Source: Candidatus Eisenbacteria bacterium (GTDB taxonomy: Bacteria > Eisenbacteria > RBG-16-71-46 > CAIMUX01 > JAHJDP01). From it: a stretch of 64,000 nt of DNA. Positions 36,510-44,851 of the stretch are shown here, piece by piece. Below the pieces are notes generated by a model. That model searched no databases. It saw only the letters and a list, made by a program, of their open reading frames with translations, and had not been told where the DNA came from. A program made the position numbers and the translations under genes. Position 1 is the stretch's first letter. Each line of letters starts with the position of its first letter. The stretch is from NCBI GenBank assembly GCA_018831195.1, contig JAHJDP010000065.1:62001-126000 (forward strand), in the 5' to 3' direction.

Positions 36510-39065
36510 ATGGCAAAGAATAAAACGATACGGATGGATTTCAACGGCCGCACCGTCACCGCCCCTGAGGGGAGTACCGTTCTAAGAGCCGCGGAATTGA
36601 ACGGAATCTATATTCCGACGCTCTGCTCGCACAAAGATCTATCACCCTTCGGTGGATGTCGGATGTGTATTGTCGAAATCGAAGGAATCCGCGGTTATCC
36701 GCTCTCCTGTTATACAACCGCCGCGGAGGGCATGAAGGTCAAGACCGACACCAAAGAGATCGTCACGATCCGCAAGGAAATCCTTCAGCTCATTCTCAGT
36801 GAGCACCCATCGACCTGCTTGGTTTGCGATGAACGTGTTGAATGCAGAAATTTTATGGGGACCGTTCGAAAATCGGGGGTCACCACGGGCTGCCATTATT
36901 GCCCTTCCGACCAACAATGCGAGCTTCAGACACTCGTTGAAAAACTTGGAATTGAAGAGCTGGAGTATCCGATTCTCTATCGTGGGGACGTTCAGGAACG
37001 CGGCGATCCTTTCTATGACCGCGATTACAACCTTTGCATCCTTTGCGGCCGTTGCGTCCGGATGTGTCAGGAGATGCGCGGCACATCGGTGCTCGCATTC
37101 ACACATCGAGGATCCAAGGCCATTGTCGGTCCCGCCTTCGGCCGGAATCATCAGGATGCGGGATGCGAATTCTGCGGCGCTTGTGTCGAGGTTTGTCCCA
37201 CTGGGGCGCTGGCTGAAAAGGCCTGCAAATGGGATGGAAAACCGGATGGAGCTGTCACCTCGACTTGTCCGTACTGCGCTATCGGCTGCCAGCTCGACTT
37301 TCACTCAAAGAGCGGGAGATTCATGAAAGCGCTTCCCGTTGCTGAATCCGATGTGAATGATGGACAGGCATGCCTGAAGGGGCGATTTTGTATCGGCGAA
37401 CTATCGCACCACTTCGGACGGAACCGCAAACCCTTTGCCCGGGAGAACAACTACTGGAAAGAGAAACCCTGGACGGAAGCGCTCGATATCGCCGCGGAGA
37501 AGCTAAAGGGAGTCAAATCATCTGAATTCGCCATGTTGGTTTCTTCGGATTGTACAAATGAAAGCCTGTACATGGCTCAGAAGTTCGTCCGGTCCGCCAT
37601 GGGCGCCAATTCGATTGACAATACGGGAAGGCAGACGCTGGGGGGGGGATTGAAACTCTGGACCGAACTGCTCGGCCGGCCGATTTCCATCCAGGATATC
37701 CGTTCCTCATCGCGCATTCTCGCCGTCGGCCTGGATACCCGCTTTAACTATTCTATTGTCGGTGTTGAGATCCGCAAAGCGATGCAGCATGGAGCAGGCG
37801 TTGTCACCATTGGACCGCGGGAATCAAATCTGGCCCGATATGCGGATATCTGGCTGCAATCGCCCCCGGGATTTGAAGGAACGGCGCTGAAGGCGATCAT
37901 CAAGGGAACGGCCGCCGCCCTCGCTGAAGGAGCAAAGGCAACGAAGCTGGATCTGCAACAGCTCGGGAAAGCTGCCTCACTCTTAAAGTCGGGTGAGGAT
38001 CTAACCGTTATTCTCGGGCCCAGCCTCTTCCGGTATTCCGTGTTGGGAGATCTGGTGGATGGACTCAGAATGCTTCTCAGCAGAAAGAATGTCAAAATCC
38101 TGCCTCTCTATACCGGAGCCAATACACGGGGCGCTTTGGAGATGGGCGCCTTTTCCGAGCTGTTGCCGGGACCCGCGGGGATCAAGGACAAGGATGCGAG
38201 ACTGAAGCTGGAGAAGAGATGGAATCAGTCGATCCCGAGTGATAATGGATTTACCGCTGCGCAGGTTCTTGAGGGGAAGAAAAAATACAAGGTTTTGTAT
38301 ATGATCGGTTCCCAGCCGGGTTTCGATCGCCCCAATTGTGATTTCCTCATTGTTCAGGACATCTTCGAGCCCAACTATCCGTGTGATCTGTTTCTGCCGG
38401 CCGCAAGTTTCCTGGAATCCGCCGGGACCCTCGTCAATATTGAGGGACGGGTTCAAGATGCTCCCAAGATCGAGAGTCCGCCGGACAGCGTGATGCATGG
38501 AAGGACGCGGCCTGATTGGTGGATCCTTTCAGAAATCGCCAAACGACTTGGAGCCGTGGGATTTGATTATGAGGCGGTCGGCGACATTCAAAGGGAAATC
38601 GCCGCGATGATACCCGGTTATCCAAAAGGTGGAAAGACGGATAGAAGCAGGCGGGTTCTTCCGGAGCTCAAGGGGTTGAGTGAAACACCGCCTGCCGATG
38701 GCCGTGTGGCGAGGGCCGGAAAGAAGCTGGTTTTGGCGCTCCGCCCGATGGGTTATACGCACCGCGGTGTCTCGTTGACTGCGAAGGTCGAAGGACTCCA
38801 GATTCTCAATCCGGAAACCGGTTTCTTTCTGAGCCGCGAAGACGCGGAAAAGCTGGGTATCACGGCGGGGGATCACATTACCGTCAGGGCGGGTTCTATA
38901 CAAGGCGCGGCCCCGGTCAAAATCGAACCGGAATTGCAGCAAGGAGCAATTTACCTCTATATCCCGGAAGCCGTGGGCGGGCTCATGGAAACCAGCGATC
39001 TAGCGGCGCTCTACCGATTGAAGAAAAACCCATGCCCCGTGGAGGTGATAAAGAATGGCGTATAA
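36510..39065 (+). CDS. NuoG/formate-dehydrogenase-like Fe-S subunit lacking the catalytic Cys/Sec
   Basis: 851 residues. The NuoG-type N-terminus has a [2Fe-2S] site (Cys39, 50, 53, 67), a His-Cys 4Fe-4S site (His99, Cys103, 106, 112) and a two-cluster ferredoxin (Cys176-186 and 219-229). A molybdopterin-oxidoreductase-like domain follows, with its own cluster (CPYCAIGC at 253-260 and the CLKGRFC segment). At the place where formate dehydrogenases have Cys or Sec (pattern D-N-C-A-R-x-C/U-H), this protein reads DNTGRQTL, with Thr376 at the metal-ligand position. It is thus probably an electron-conducting or structural subunit, as in complex I NuoG. Its last 11 bases overlap the NfnA-like gene. 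Confidence 0.88.
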   Translation: MAKNKTIRMDFNGRTVTAPEGSTVLRAAELNGIYIPTLCSHKDLSPFGGCRMCIVEIEGIRGYPLSCYTTAAEGMKVKTDTKEIVTIRKEILQLILSEHPSTCLVCDERVECRNFMGTVRKSGVTTGCHYCPSDQQCELQTLVEKLGIEELEYPILYRGDVQERGDPFYDRDYNLCILCGRCVRMCQEMRGTSVLAFTHRGSKAIVGPAFGRNHQDAGCEFCGACVEVCPTGALAEKACKWDGKPDGAVTSTCPYCAIGCQLDFHSKSGRFMKALPVAESDVNDGQACLKGRFCIGELSHHFGRNRKPFARENNYWKEKPWTEALDIAAEKLKGVKSSEFAMLVSSDCTNESLYMAQKFVRSAMGANSIDNTGRQTLGGGLKLWTELLGRPISIQDIRSSSRILAVGLDTRFNYSIVGVEIRKAMQHGAGVVTIGPRESNLARYADIWLQSPPGFEGTALKAIIKGTAAALAEGAKATKLDLQQLGKAASLLKSGEDLTVILGPSLFRYSVLGDLVDGLRMLLSRKNVKILPLYTGANTRGALEMGAFSELLPGPAGIKDKDARLKLEKRWNQSIPSDNGFTAAQVLEGKKKYKVLYMIGSQPGFDRPNCDFLIVQDIFEPNYPCDLFLPAASFLESAGTLVNIEGRVQDAPKIESPPDSVMHGRTRPDWWILSEIAKRLGAVGFDYEAVGDIQREIAAMIPGYPKGGKTDRSRRVLPELKGLSETPPADGRVARAGKKLVLALRPMGYTHRGVSLTAKVEGLQILNPETGFFLSREDAEKLGITAGDHITVRAGSIQGAAPVKIEPELQQGAIYLYIPEAVGGLMETSDLAALYRLKKNPCPVEVIKNGV

Positions 39066-39930
39066 AGTGATCGAACGCAGGATGATTGTGCCGAACATCC
39101 ACGAACTCGTCATCGAAGCCTCCGCCGGCGGCCTTGTCAAACCAGGGCAATTTGTCATTGTGCGGCCGGATGAAAAGGGGGAGAGGATTCCACTCTCCGT
39201 TTCTGATTTTGATCCGACACGCGGCGTGGTGACATGCTTCTTTCAAGAAGTCGGCGAGACAACGTCAAAACTTGCACTGCTCAAGGCCGGAGACACGATC
39301 CCGACGTTTGTCGGTCCATTGGGTGAAGCCAGCGAAATCGCCCATTTCGGAACGGTTCTTCTCATCGGCGGATGTTTTGGGATCGGCAGCATCTATCCGA
39401 TTGCCAAGGCGATGAAGGCGGCCGGGAATACGGTGCATGTTCTCATTGAGGCGCGTTCGTCTTTTCTCCTCTATTGGGAAGACAGGTTCGAAGAGCTTGT
39501 CGACGGCTTCCATGTGATCACCAGAGACGGGACAAAGGGATACAAGGGCCACATCAGCAAGCTGCCCCAGATATTAAAGAACGAGGAGCTGAAGCCGGAT
39601 CGTGTCATTGTTAATGGGTGTACATTTTTGATGAAGCGAGCATCTGATATGACACGCGAGCTTCAGATTCATACCATGGTGAACATGAATCCGATCATGA
39701 TCGATGGAACCGGGATGTGTGGTGTCTGCCGTCTGACGGTGGGCGGGCAAACGAAGTTCGCCTGCGTCGATGGCCCTGATTTTGACGGCCATTTGGTGGA
39801 CTGGAAAGAGTTCCTTATGCGCCGGAAAACCTATTATGAGGAAGAGGTTACGCCTCTCCGTAAAAGCGGAGTGGGCACCGAGTTCCATCTCTCGGGCAAG
39901 CATAAGCACAAATGTCTCGAAAAAAACTAA
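39055..39930 (+). CDS. NfnA/SudB-like ferredoxin:NADP+ oxidoreductase subunit
   Basis: 291 residues. The FAD-binding beta-barrel (KPGQFVIVRPDEKGERIPLS) is followed by the NAD(P) domain (GTVLLIGGCFGIGSIYPIAK near residues 99-118). The C-terminus carries the [2Fe-2S] segment DGTGMCGVCRLTVGG (Cys222 and Cys225) with Cys237. It matches the small subunit of NADH-dependent ferredoxin:NADP+ oxidoreductase (NfnAB) and of sulfide dehydrogenase. The large subunit gene follows 9 bases later. Coupling to the upstream NuoEFG-like genes by an 11-base overlap suggests a joint complex or a shared pathway of electron exchange between NADH, NADPH and ferredoxin. Confidence 0.9.
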   Translation: MAYKVIERRMIVPNIHELVIEASAGGLVKPGQFVIVRPDEKGERIPLSVSDFDPTRGVVTCFFQEVGETTSKLALLKAGDTIPTFVGPLGEASEIAHFGTVLLIGGCFGIGSIYPIAKAMKAAGNTVHVLIEARSSFLLYWEDRFEELVDGFHVITRDGTKGYKGHISKLPQILKNEELKPDRVIVNGCTFLMKRASDMTRELQIHTMVNMNPIMIDGTGMCGVCRLTVGGQTKFACVDGPDFDGHLVDWKEFLMRRKTYYEEEVTPLRKSGVGTEFHLSGKHKHKCLEKN

Positions 39931-39939
39931 GGATTAATC

Positions 39940-41337
39940 ATGGCAGAGAAGAAAAAAATGATCCCCCATAGGTTCCCGATGCCGAAGCAGACGCCCGAGG
40001 AACGGATCTTCAATTTTGAAGAGGTCGCGTTGGGATTCACACCTAAATTAGCGATGCAGGAAGCGGAAAGATGCCTTGATTGTAAAAAGCCGCAATGTAT
40101 CGACGGGTGTCCTGTGGAGATAAACATTCCCGGTTTTATTATGAAAATCAGAGAGGGCGATTTTGGAGGGGCGGCTCGAATCCTGAAAGAAAAGAATGCC
40201 CTTCCGGCGGTTTGCGGCCGTGTTTGCCCCCAGGAAGAACAGTGCGAGAAACACTGTATCATGGGCAAAAAAATGGAACCGGTGGCCATCGGCCGGTTGG
40301 AGCGCTTTGCCTCTGATTGGGAGTCGAGCCAGGGGAAGATCGAGATGCCCGATATCGCACCTCCGACAGGCAAAAAAGTCGCCGTTGTCGGGGCTGGGCC
40401 GGCCGGCATTACCGTTGCGTCAGACCTTGCCGTTCTGGGGCATAAGGTCGAGATATTTGAAGCGCTTCATGCACCGGGTGGTGTTCTGATTTACGGCATT
40501 CCGGAGTTCAGATTGCCGAAGGCCATTGTGCAGAGAGAGGTGGAGTATGTGCAGAGCCTGGGCGTCGATCTGCACCTTGATTTTGTTGTCGGTAAAACGC
40601 GGAGTATCGAAAGTTTCCTCAAGCAATTCGACGCCATTTTCGTCGCTTCAGGCGCAGGACTCCCCTGGTTCTTGGAGATACCCGGTGAGAATCTGAATGG
40701 GGTCTACTCGGCAAATGAGTATCTGACCCGCTTGAATCTAATGAAGGGATACCGATTCCCCGAGTATGATACGCCGATCAAGAGACCTCACAAGGTAACC
40801 GTTACAGGCGGCGGTAATATCGCCATGGATTCGGCCCGTACGGCTATCCGTCTGGGCGCGGATGAGGTTCATATCGTCTATAGGCGCTCCCGGTCCGAGT
40901 TGCCGGCCAGACTTGAAGAGGTGGAGAATGCGGAGGAGGAAGGCGTTATTTTCGATTTCTTGACGCTGCCTGTGCGCATGATCGGCAATGATCAGGGTTG
41001 GTTGACTGGCATGGAGTGCCTGAAGATGGAGCTTGGCGAACCCGACTCCTCGGGCCGGCGCCGGCCTGTACCAATCGAAAACTCAAACTTTATTCTGGAA
41101 ACAGATGCATCGGTTTGTTCTATCGGCAATAGTCCCAATCCTCTCATTCCGCAGACGACGGAGGGCTTGGAAATCGGGCGAAAGGGTAATATCGTTGCCG
41201 ATGAAGAAACCGGGAAAACGTCACTCGATCGGGTCTGGGCGGGGGGTGACGTCGTCACAGGAGCGGCCACGGTTATTATGGCCATGGGCGCCGGGCGGAA
41301 GGCGGCGCGCTCCATGCAGGAATACCTATCCGGCTGA
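39940..41337 (+). CDS. NfnB/GltD-like NADPH-binding flavoprotein
   Basis: 465 residues. Two 4Fe-4S clusters are expected from CLDCKKPQCIDGCP (from Cys45) and CGRVCPQEEQCEKHC. The FAD site is KKVAVVGAGPAGITVASDLA (about 147-166), and a second dinucleotide site is VTVTGGGNIAMDSARTAIRL. This is the architecture of NfnB and of the small subunit of glutamate synthase. No glutamate synthase large subunit is present, while an NfnA-like gene is immediately upstream, so NfnB is preferred. In the known enzyme this subunit carries the bifurcating FAD and the NADPH site. It ends shortly before the second DRTGG gene. Confidence 0.92.
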   Translation: MAEKKKMIPHRFPMPKQTPEERIFNFEEVALGFTPKLAMQEAERCLDCKKPQCIDGCPVEINIPGFIMKIREGDFGGAARILKEKNALPAVCGRVCPQEEQCEKHCIMGKKMEPVAIGRLERFASDWESSQGKIEMPDIAPPTGKKVAVVGAGPAGITVASDLAVLGHKVEIFEALHAPGGVLIYGIPEFRLPKAIVQREVEYVQSLGVDLHLDFVVGKTRSIESFLKQFDAIFVASGAGLPWFLEIPGENLNGVYSANEYLTRLNLMKGYRFPEYDTPIKRPHKVTVTGGGNIAMDSARTAIRLGADEVHIVYRRSRSELPARLEEVENAEEEGVIFDFLTLPVRMIGNDQGWLTGMECLKMELGEPDSSGRRRPVPIENSNFILETDASVCSIGNSPNPLIPQTTEGLEIGRKGNIVADEETGKTSLDRVWAGGDVVTGAATVIMAMGAGRKAARSMQEYLSG

Positions 41338-41365
41338 CAGATGGTGGGTCAATATTGGGAGCTTC

Positions 41366-41710
41366 ATGAAACTTAGCGAAGTGAAAAAATTGTTGAATTG
41401 CAAAATGCTCACGAAGTATGTGGAGAATGAGCCCGATGTCACGGCCTGCATGGGGACCGATATGATGAGTGATGTCCTTGCTTTTGCCGAGCCGGGGGCC
41501 TTGCTTGTCACGGGACTCATCAATTCGCAGTCGGTTCGTACGGCCGAGATCGCCGATGCGGCCGGAATTGTCTATGTCAGAGGCAAGGAACCCGACGAAC
41601 ATGCCATTGAACTCGCCATCGAATTATCAATACCATTATTTACCACAGAGCTAAGCATGTTTGAAACTTGTGGAATTCTCTGTGCGGCCGGTATGAAGGG
41701 AATCTGCTGA
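41366..41710 (+). CDS. DRTGG-domain protein 2
   Basis: 114 residues from ATG 41366 (GGGAG 5-9 bases upstream). It is a stand-alone DRTGG-like domain similar to the protein at 33635: VTACMGTDMMSDVLAFAEPG, LLVTGLINSQSVRTAEIADA, IVYVRGKEPDEHA and IPLFTTELSMFETCGIL. No membrane segment is present. It is followed after one base by the RsbW-like ATPase gene, and then by the HydS-like gene. This three-gene order is a known companion set of bifurcating hydrogenases. A regulatory role in redox sensing is inferred; the biochemical activity is unknown. Confidence 0.75.
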   Translation: MKLSEVKKLLNCKMLTKYVENEPDVTACMGTDMMSDVLAFAEPGALLVTGLINSQSVRTAEIADAAGIVYVRGKEPDEHAIELAIELSIPLFTTELSMFETCGILCAAGMKGIC

Positions 41711-41711
41711 G

Positions 41712-42146
41712 ATGGCTGAGGAAGTGTTGTACCAGAAGTCCTTTCCCGTCGGGGGCGGAGACTTCGATGTTGCGGGAGAGGTTTCAACGAAGATCAAAGC
41801 GATTCTCAAAGAAGCCGGGCTCGACAGCAAAATCATCCGGCGTGTCGCCATTGCGAGCTATGAGGCGGAACTGAATGTCGTGATCCATGCCGAGAGCGGC
41901 GAGGTGGATTTTGTCCTGACGCCGATGGAGATCCGGATCACCGTCAGCGATAAGGGACCCGGGATCAAGGACATTGATCTCGCGATGCAGGAAGGGTATT
42001 CAACGGCGACCGACGACATGCGAGAAAAGGGATTCGGCGCCGGCATGGGGCTACCGAATATCAAGAGAACGGCGGATGATTTGAAGATAGAATCAATCGT
42101 CGGGGAGGGCACGACCCTTCACATTACTATTCGGATTGAAGAATAG
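41712..42146 (+). CDS. RsbW-like HATPase domain protein (anti-sigma factor kinase type)
   Basis: 144 residues forming a single GHKL ATPase domain. The N box is ASYEAELNVVIHAESGE, G1 is VSDKGPGIKDIDLA, and the G2-like loop is EKGFGAGMGLPNIKRTADDL. It lacks a histidine phospho-acceptor domain. Related proteins are serine kinases acting on anti-anti-sigma factors, and the same domain is found beside HydS genes. The likely role is signal transduction from the DRTGG/HydS pair. No STAS-domain partner or cognate sigma gene is adjacent. Translation is probably coupled to the upstream DRTGG gene (one-base gap). Confidence 0.85.
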   Translation: MAEEVLYQKSFPVGGGDFDVAGEVSTKIKAILKEAGLDSKIIRRVAIASYEAELNVVIHAESGEVDFVLTPMEIRITVSDKGPGIKDIDLAMQEGYSTATDDMREKGFGAGMGLPNIKRTADDLKIESIVGEGTTLHITIRIEE

Positions 42147-42178
42147 GGTCGCACTGCTCTACAGCGAAGGAGGAGATC

Positions 42179-43519
42179 ATGACGACATTTCTCCATGCCT
42201 TGCAGATAGACAGTGATAAATGTCGAGCTAAACTCAATTGTTTGAGGGTCTGCCCGACGAATGCCATTAGAGTTCGCCAGGGCAAGGCTGAAATCAATTC
42301 CACATTATGCATTGATTGCGGCGAGTGTATCACCGCCTGCAAAGAAGGCGCCATCCAGCCTTTGACCGACACCTGGGATACGGTCGAAAAGTATCCTTAT
42401 AAAGTCGCCATTCCCGCCCCGACGCTCTATGGACAATTTCCCTTGGCCGTCTCTCCGAAGGATATTGCGGATGGACTTCTTGCCATCGGCTTCGATGAAG
42501 TCTATGACCTTTCGGTCGAGACCGAATTGATCAATAGGGCGATTCGAGATTACTTGAAGGAATACAAGGGCCCTCTGCCGGTGATATCCTCAACATGCCC
42601 GGTTATTGTTCGTCTTATCCAGGTTTCATATCCGGATATGGTCCGTCAAATCCTTCCCATATTCCCCCCGCGAGAAATCGCCGGGTGGGAAATGAAAGCG
42701 AAAGTCTCAGCGGAAAAGGGGATCCCCCCGGAAGATATTGGAGCGATCTATATTTCGCCCTGCCCGGCGAAGCTGGTTTCCATTAAGCAGCCGGCGGAGG
42801 ATGCCAAGAGCTATCTTGATGTTGGAATCGGCATCAAAGATATTTATAATCCCCTTCTTGCAGCGATTACAAAACGCCTCAACCGCAAAAATGGAGAGCC
42901 GTCGGGACGGGATGCACACTTCAGCATTAGGAGCAGAAGTTATCTCAGAATGGCTCATACCGGCGGAATCAGCCGGGCGGTGAGGCAAACTCATAGTATC
43001 TCTGTTGCGCAGTTGCAGCATGTTATTCATGTTTTTGAGGATATTGAGAAGGGAAAAATCAAAAACGCTGAGTTTTTGGAATGCTATTCCTGCACAAGCG
43101 GATGTGTCGGCGGTCCGCTGACAGTTGATAAACGCTTCGTTGTTCGAAGCAAAATTCAAAGTCTTATTAATGAAATCAAGAAAACCGACAAGGAACTGGA
43201 GGAAGAAGTCGCCCGCCGCTATGTTAAAGGGCGATATCTTATCTCCCAGCAAATCAAGCCCCGCCCGACCTCAAAGCGGACCGGTGATCTAAGCGACCGG
43301 ATCAAGCAGGTCAAAACACGCGAGATCTACCGAAAAATATTCCCCGGTATCGATTGCGGTCTCTGTGGCGCTCCGACTTGCGAGGAATTTGCCGGTGATG
43401 TGGCTGTGGGGGACGCCAAGCCGACCGAATGCATCTTTGTGTCGGATGACCGGTTGAAGGTCCTTCGGGAGTTATATGACCTGAATGAGGGATCCCTTCC
43501 CGAAGACAAAAACTCGTAA
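42179..43519 (+). CDS. HydS-like (sensory, group C/D type) [FeFe]-hydrogenase-related protein
   Basis: 446 residues. An N-terminal ferredoxin domain (residues 10-60), an H-cluster domain (about 75-310) and a C-terminal 4Fe-4S domain (CGLCGAPTCEEFAGDV to TEC) are seen. H-cluster loops are STCPV (Cys140), SPCPAK (Cys195, Lys198) and SCTSGCVGG (Cys305, Cys309), so four ligand cysteines remain. The usual proton-transfer Cys before Cys140 is Thr139, as in sensory rather than catalytic enzymes. The first ferredoxin motif is C15-x5-C21-x3-C25-P with Lys18 in place of a Cys. GGAGG precedes the ATG. It probably senses H2 or redox state and signals to the DRTGG/RsbW-like proteins. Maturases HydEFG are not in the window. 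Confidence 0.88.
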   Translation: MTTFLHALQIDSDKCRAKLNCLRVCPTNAIRVRQGKAEINSTLCIDCGECITACKEGAIQPLTDTWDTVEKYPYKVAIPAPTLYGQFPLAVSPKDIADGLLAIGFDEVYDLSVETELINRAIRDYLKEYKGPLPVISSTCPVIVRLIQVSYPDMVRQILPIFPPREIAGWEMKAKVSAEKGIPPEDIGAIYISPCPAKLVSIKQPAEDAKSYLDVGIGIKDIYNPLLAAITKRLNRKNGEPSGRDAHFSIRSRSYLRMAHTGGISRAVRQTHSISVAQLQHVIHVFEDIEKGKIKNAEFLECYSCTSGCVGGPLTVDKRFVVRSKIQSLINEIKKTDKELEEEVARRYVKGRYLISQQIKPRPTSKRTGDLSDRIKQVKTREIYRKIFPGIDCGLCGAPTCEEFAGDVAVGDAKPTECIFVSDDRLKVLRELYDLNEGSLPEDKNS

Positions 43520-43613
43520 CTCACCATGTTGCTAGACCATCTATGATCTTCTCAAATTGACATCCCGTCCTCATGGTTTCGGATCGCAGGCAAAAATAGG
43601 TAGGGTTAAACCA

Positions 43614-44795
43614 ATGGCAGTCAACCGGCGGTTTCACATTCTCGGTCCCCTTCTTGTTGTGATTGTGATGATTGTCATCATGGCTGTTTTTTTAAATCTT
43701 CGGAAGAAGCCTGTGATTACGCCTCGGAACGGTGGTGGCGCTCTGGTGGAGGTGATCGAAGCGAAAATCGCCGACCGCCGAGTCGTCATTGAAGGCGCCG
43801 GCACCGTCGCGCCTCGGTATGAAGTTACCGTGATGCCGCAGGTCAATGGCAGGGTGAATTGGGTCAGTCCGAAACTCGTCGCCGGAGGAGAATTCCGGGA
43901 GGGCGAGGAATTTCTGCGCATTGAGGCGGCGGATTACGAACTCGCTGTTCAGCAAGCGGAAGCGCAGGTTGCACAGGCGGAATTCCAGCTTGATGTCGCC
44001 CGGGCCAATGCCACGATCGCTAGAGGAGAGTGGGATCTCATCGTGTCGACTCGGAAGAATTCCGGAAGTGGATCCACCGGGTCGCAAGAACCGAATCCCC
44101 TGGTGTTGCATCAGCCGCAGCTTCGGCAGGCGGAAGCCGACCTGGCCTTGGCCCATGCGGCCTTGTCAACCGCACAATTGAATTTGGACCGGACGCATCT
44201 ATATGCGCCTTTTGATTGCCGTGTCCGGCGGCAGTCGATCGCCCCCGGGCAGGTGGTGGGTCCGGCCAATGCCGTGGCGGTGTTGTACGCAACCGATCTT
44301 GTGGAGATAGAAGTTGGATTGCCGATAGCGGACCTTGAATGGATACATGTGCCCGGAGACACCGCTCTGGTGACATTGGACACGGGACAGAAAAAGTTTA
44401 CCTGGAAAGGTATTTCACATCGGGCGCGTGGTGTTGTGGATGAAATCGGCTGTTTGGAGCGTCTGGTGGTGCGCCTCGAAAATCCGTCTCATCAAATGGA
44501 TGATCATGCGCCGGAGTTGAGCATCGGCAGCCCTGTCACGGTGCAGATTCAGGGCCGGATGCTGAAGAACATTATCCCGATCCCGCGCAGCTCGATTCGG
44601 GAGAACTCAATGGTTTGGATCATGACAGCAGAGAACACCCTGGAGATACGGCCCGTCACAATTCATAGAATGACTCCCACAGAGGCACTGATAGCAGATG
44701 GGTTGGCTCAAGGCGAGAAGGTGATCCTGACTCCGCTTTCAGGTGCGGCACCCGGGATGCGCCTGCGCACCATCTCACCGAAGGAGCGCTCATGA
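43614..44795 (+). CDS. RND-type periplasmic adaptor protein without an intact pump gene
   Basis: 393 residues from ATG 43614; an upstream in-frame TTG (43557) lacks a ribosome site. A membrane anchor (about 11-30, LVVIVMIVIMAVFLNL) is followed by the biotinyl-lipoyl-like half (VTVMPQVNGRVNWVSPKL), a coiled-coil hairpin, the second half (HLYAPFDCRVRRQSIAPGQV) and a beta-barrel. It is a membrane fusion protein of the HlyD/AcrA superfamily. Its TGA overlaps an ATG (ATGA), as expected for a following pump gene, but that frame stops after 17 codons. The adaptor is therefore probably an orphan, or it pairs with pumps encoded elsewhere. Confidence 0.88.
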   Translation: MAVNRRFHILGPLLVVIVMIVIMAVFLNLRKKPVITPRNGGGALVEVIEAKIADRRVVIEGAGTVAPRYEVTVMPQVNGRVNWVSPKLVAGGEFREGEEFLRIEAADYELAVQQAEAQVAQAEFQLDVARANATIARGEWDLIVSTRKNSGSGSTGSQEPNPLVLHQPQLRQAEADLALAHAALSTAQLNLDRTHLYAPFDCRVRRQSIAPGQVVGPANAVAVLYATDLVEIEVGLPIADLEWIHVPGDTALVTLDTGQKKFTWKGISHRARGVVDEIGCLERLVVRLENPSHQMDDHAPELSIGSPVTVQIQGRMLKNIIPIPRSSIRENSMVWIMTAENTLEIRPVTIHRMTPTEALIADGLAQGEKVILTPLSGAAPGMRLRTISPKERS

Positions 44796-44845
44796 GGAGC
44801 CCCATCGCATACGTGACCCGAGATCATAATGCGGCGGTTGCCTAA
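44792..44845 (+). pseudogene. 17-codon remnant of an RND pump gene
   Basis: The ATG at 44792 overlaps the adaptor stop (ATGA) and opens MRSPIAYVTRDHNAAVA, then TAA at 44843-44845. The pattern M-R-x-P-I-A-Y-x-T-R-x-H-x-A-A resembles the N-terminus of many RND pumps, which continues there into the first membrane helix. Only this beginning is left, and the DUF4097 gene on the other strand ends 7 bases later. I infer deletion of the pump. A chance short frame is possible, but the overlap and the motif argue against it. Confidence 0.55.
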
Positions 44846-44851
44846 TCCGGT

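Noticed and set aside
36510-39065. Functional formate dehydrogenase
   Set aside because: Thr376 occupies the position of the catalytic Cys/Sec, and the gene sits in a NuoEF/Nfn setting, so a NuoG-like role is more likely.
41033-41365. Long N-terminal extension of DRTGG protein 2
   Set aside because: The upstream frame overlaps the NfnB gene in another frame and has an arginine-rich, shadow-like composition; the true start is ATG 41366.
43557-43590. Promoter with TTGACA at 43557
   Set aside because: No acceptable -10 box occurs at 16-18 bases, so the match is probably chance.
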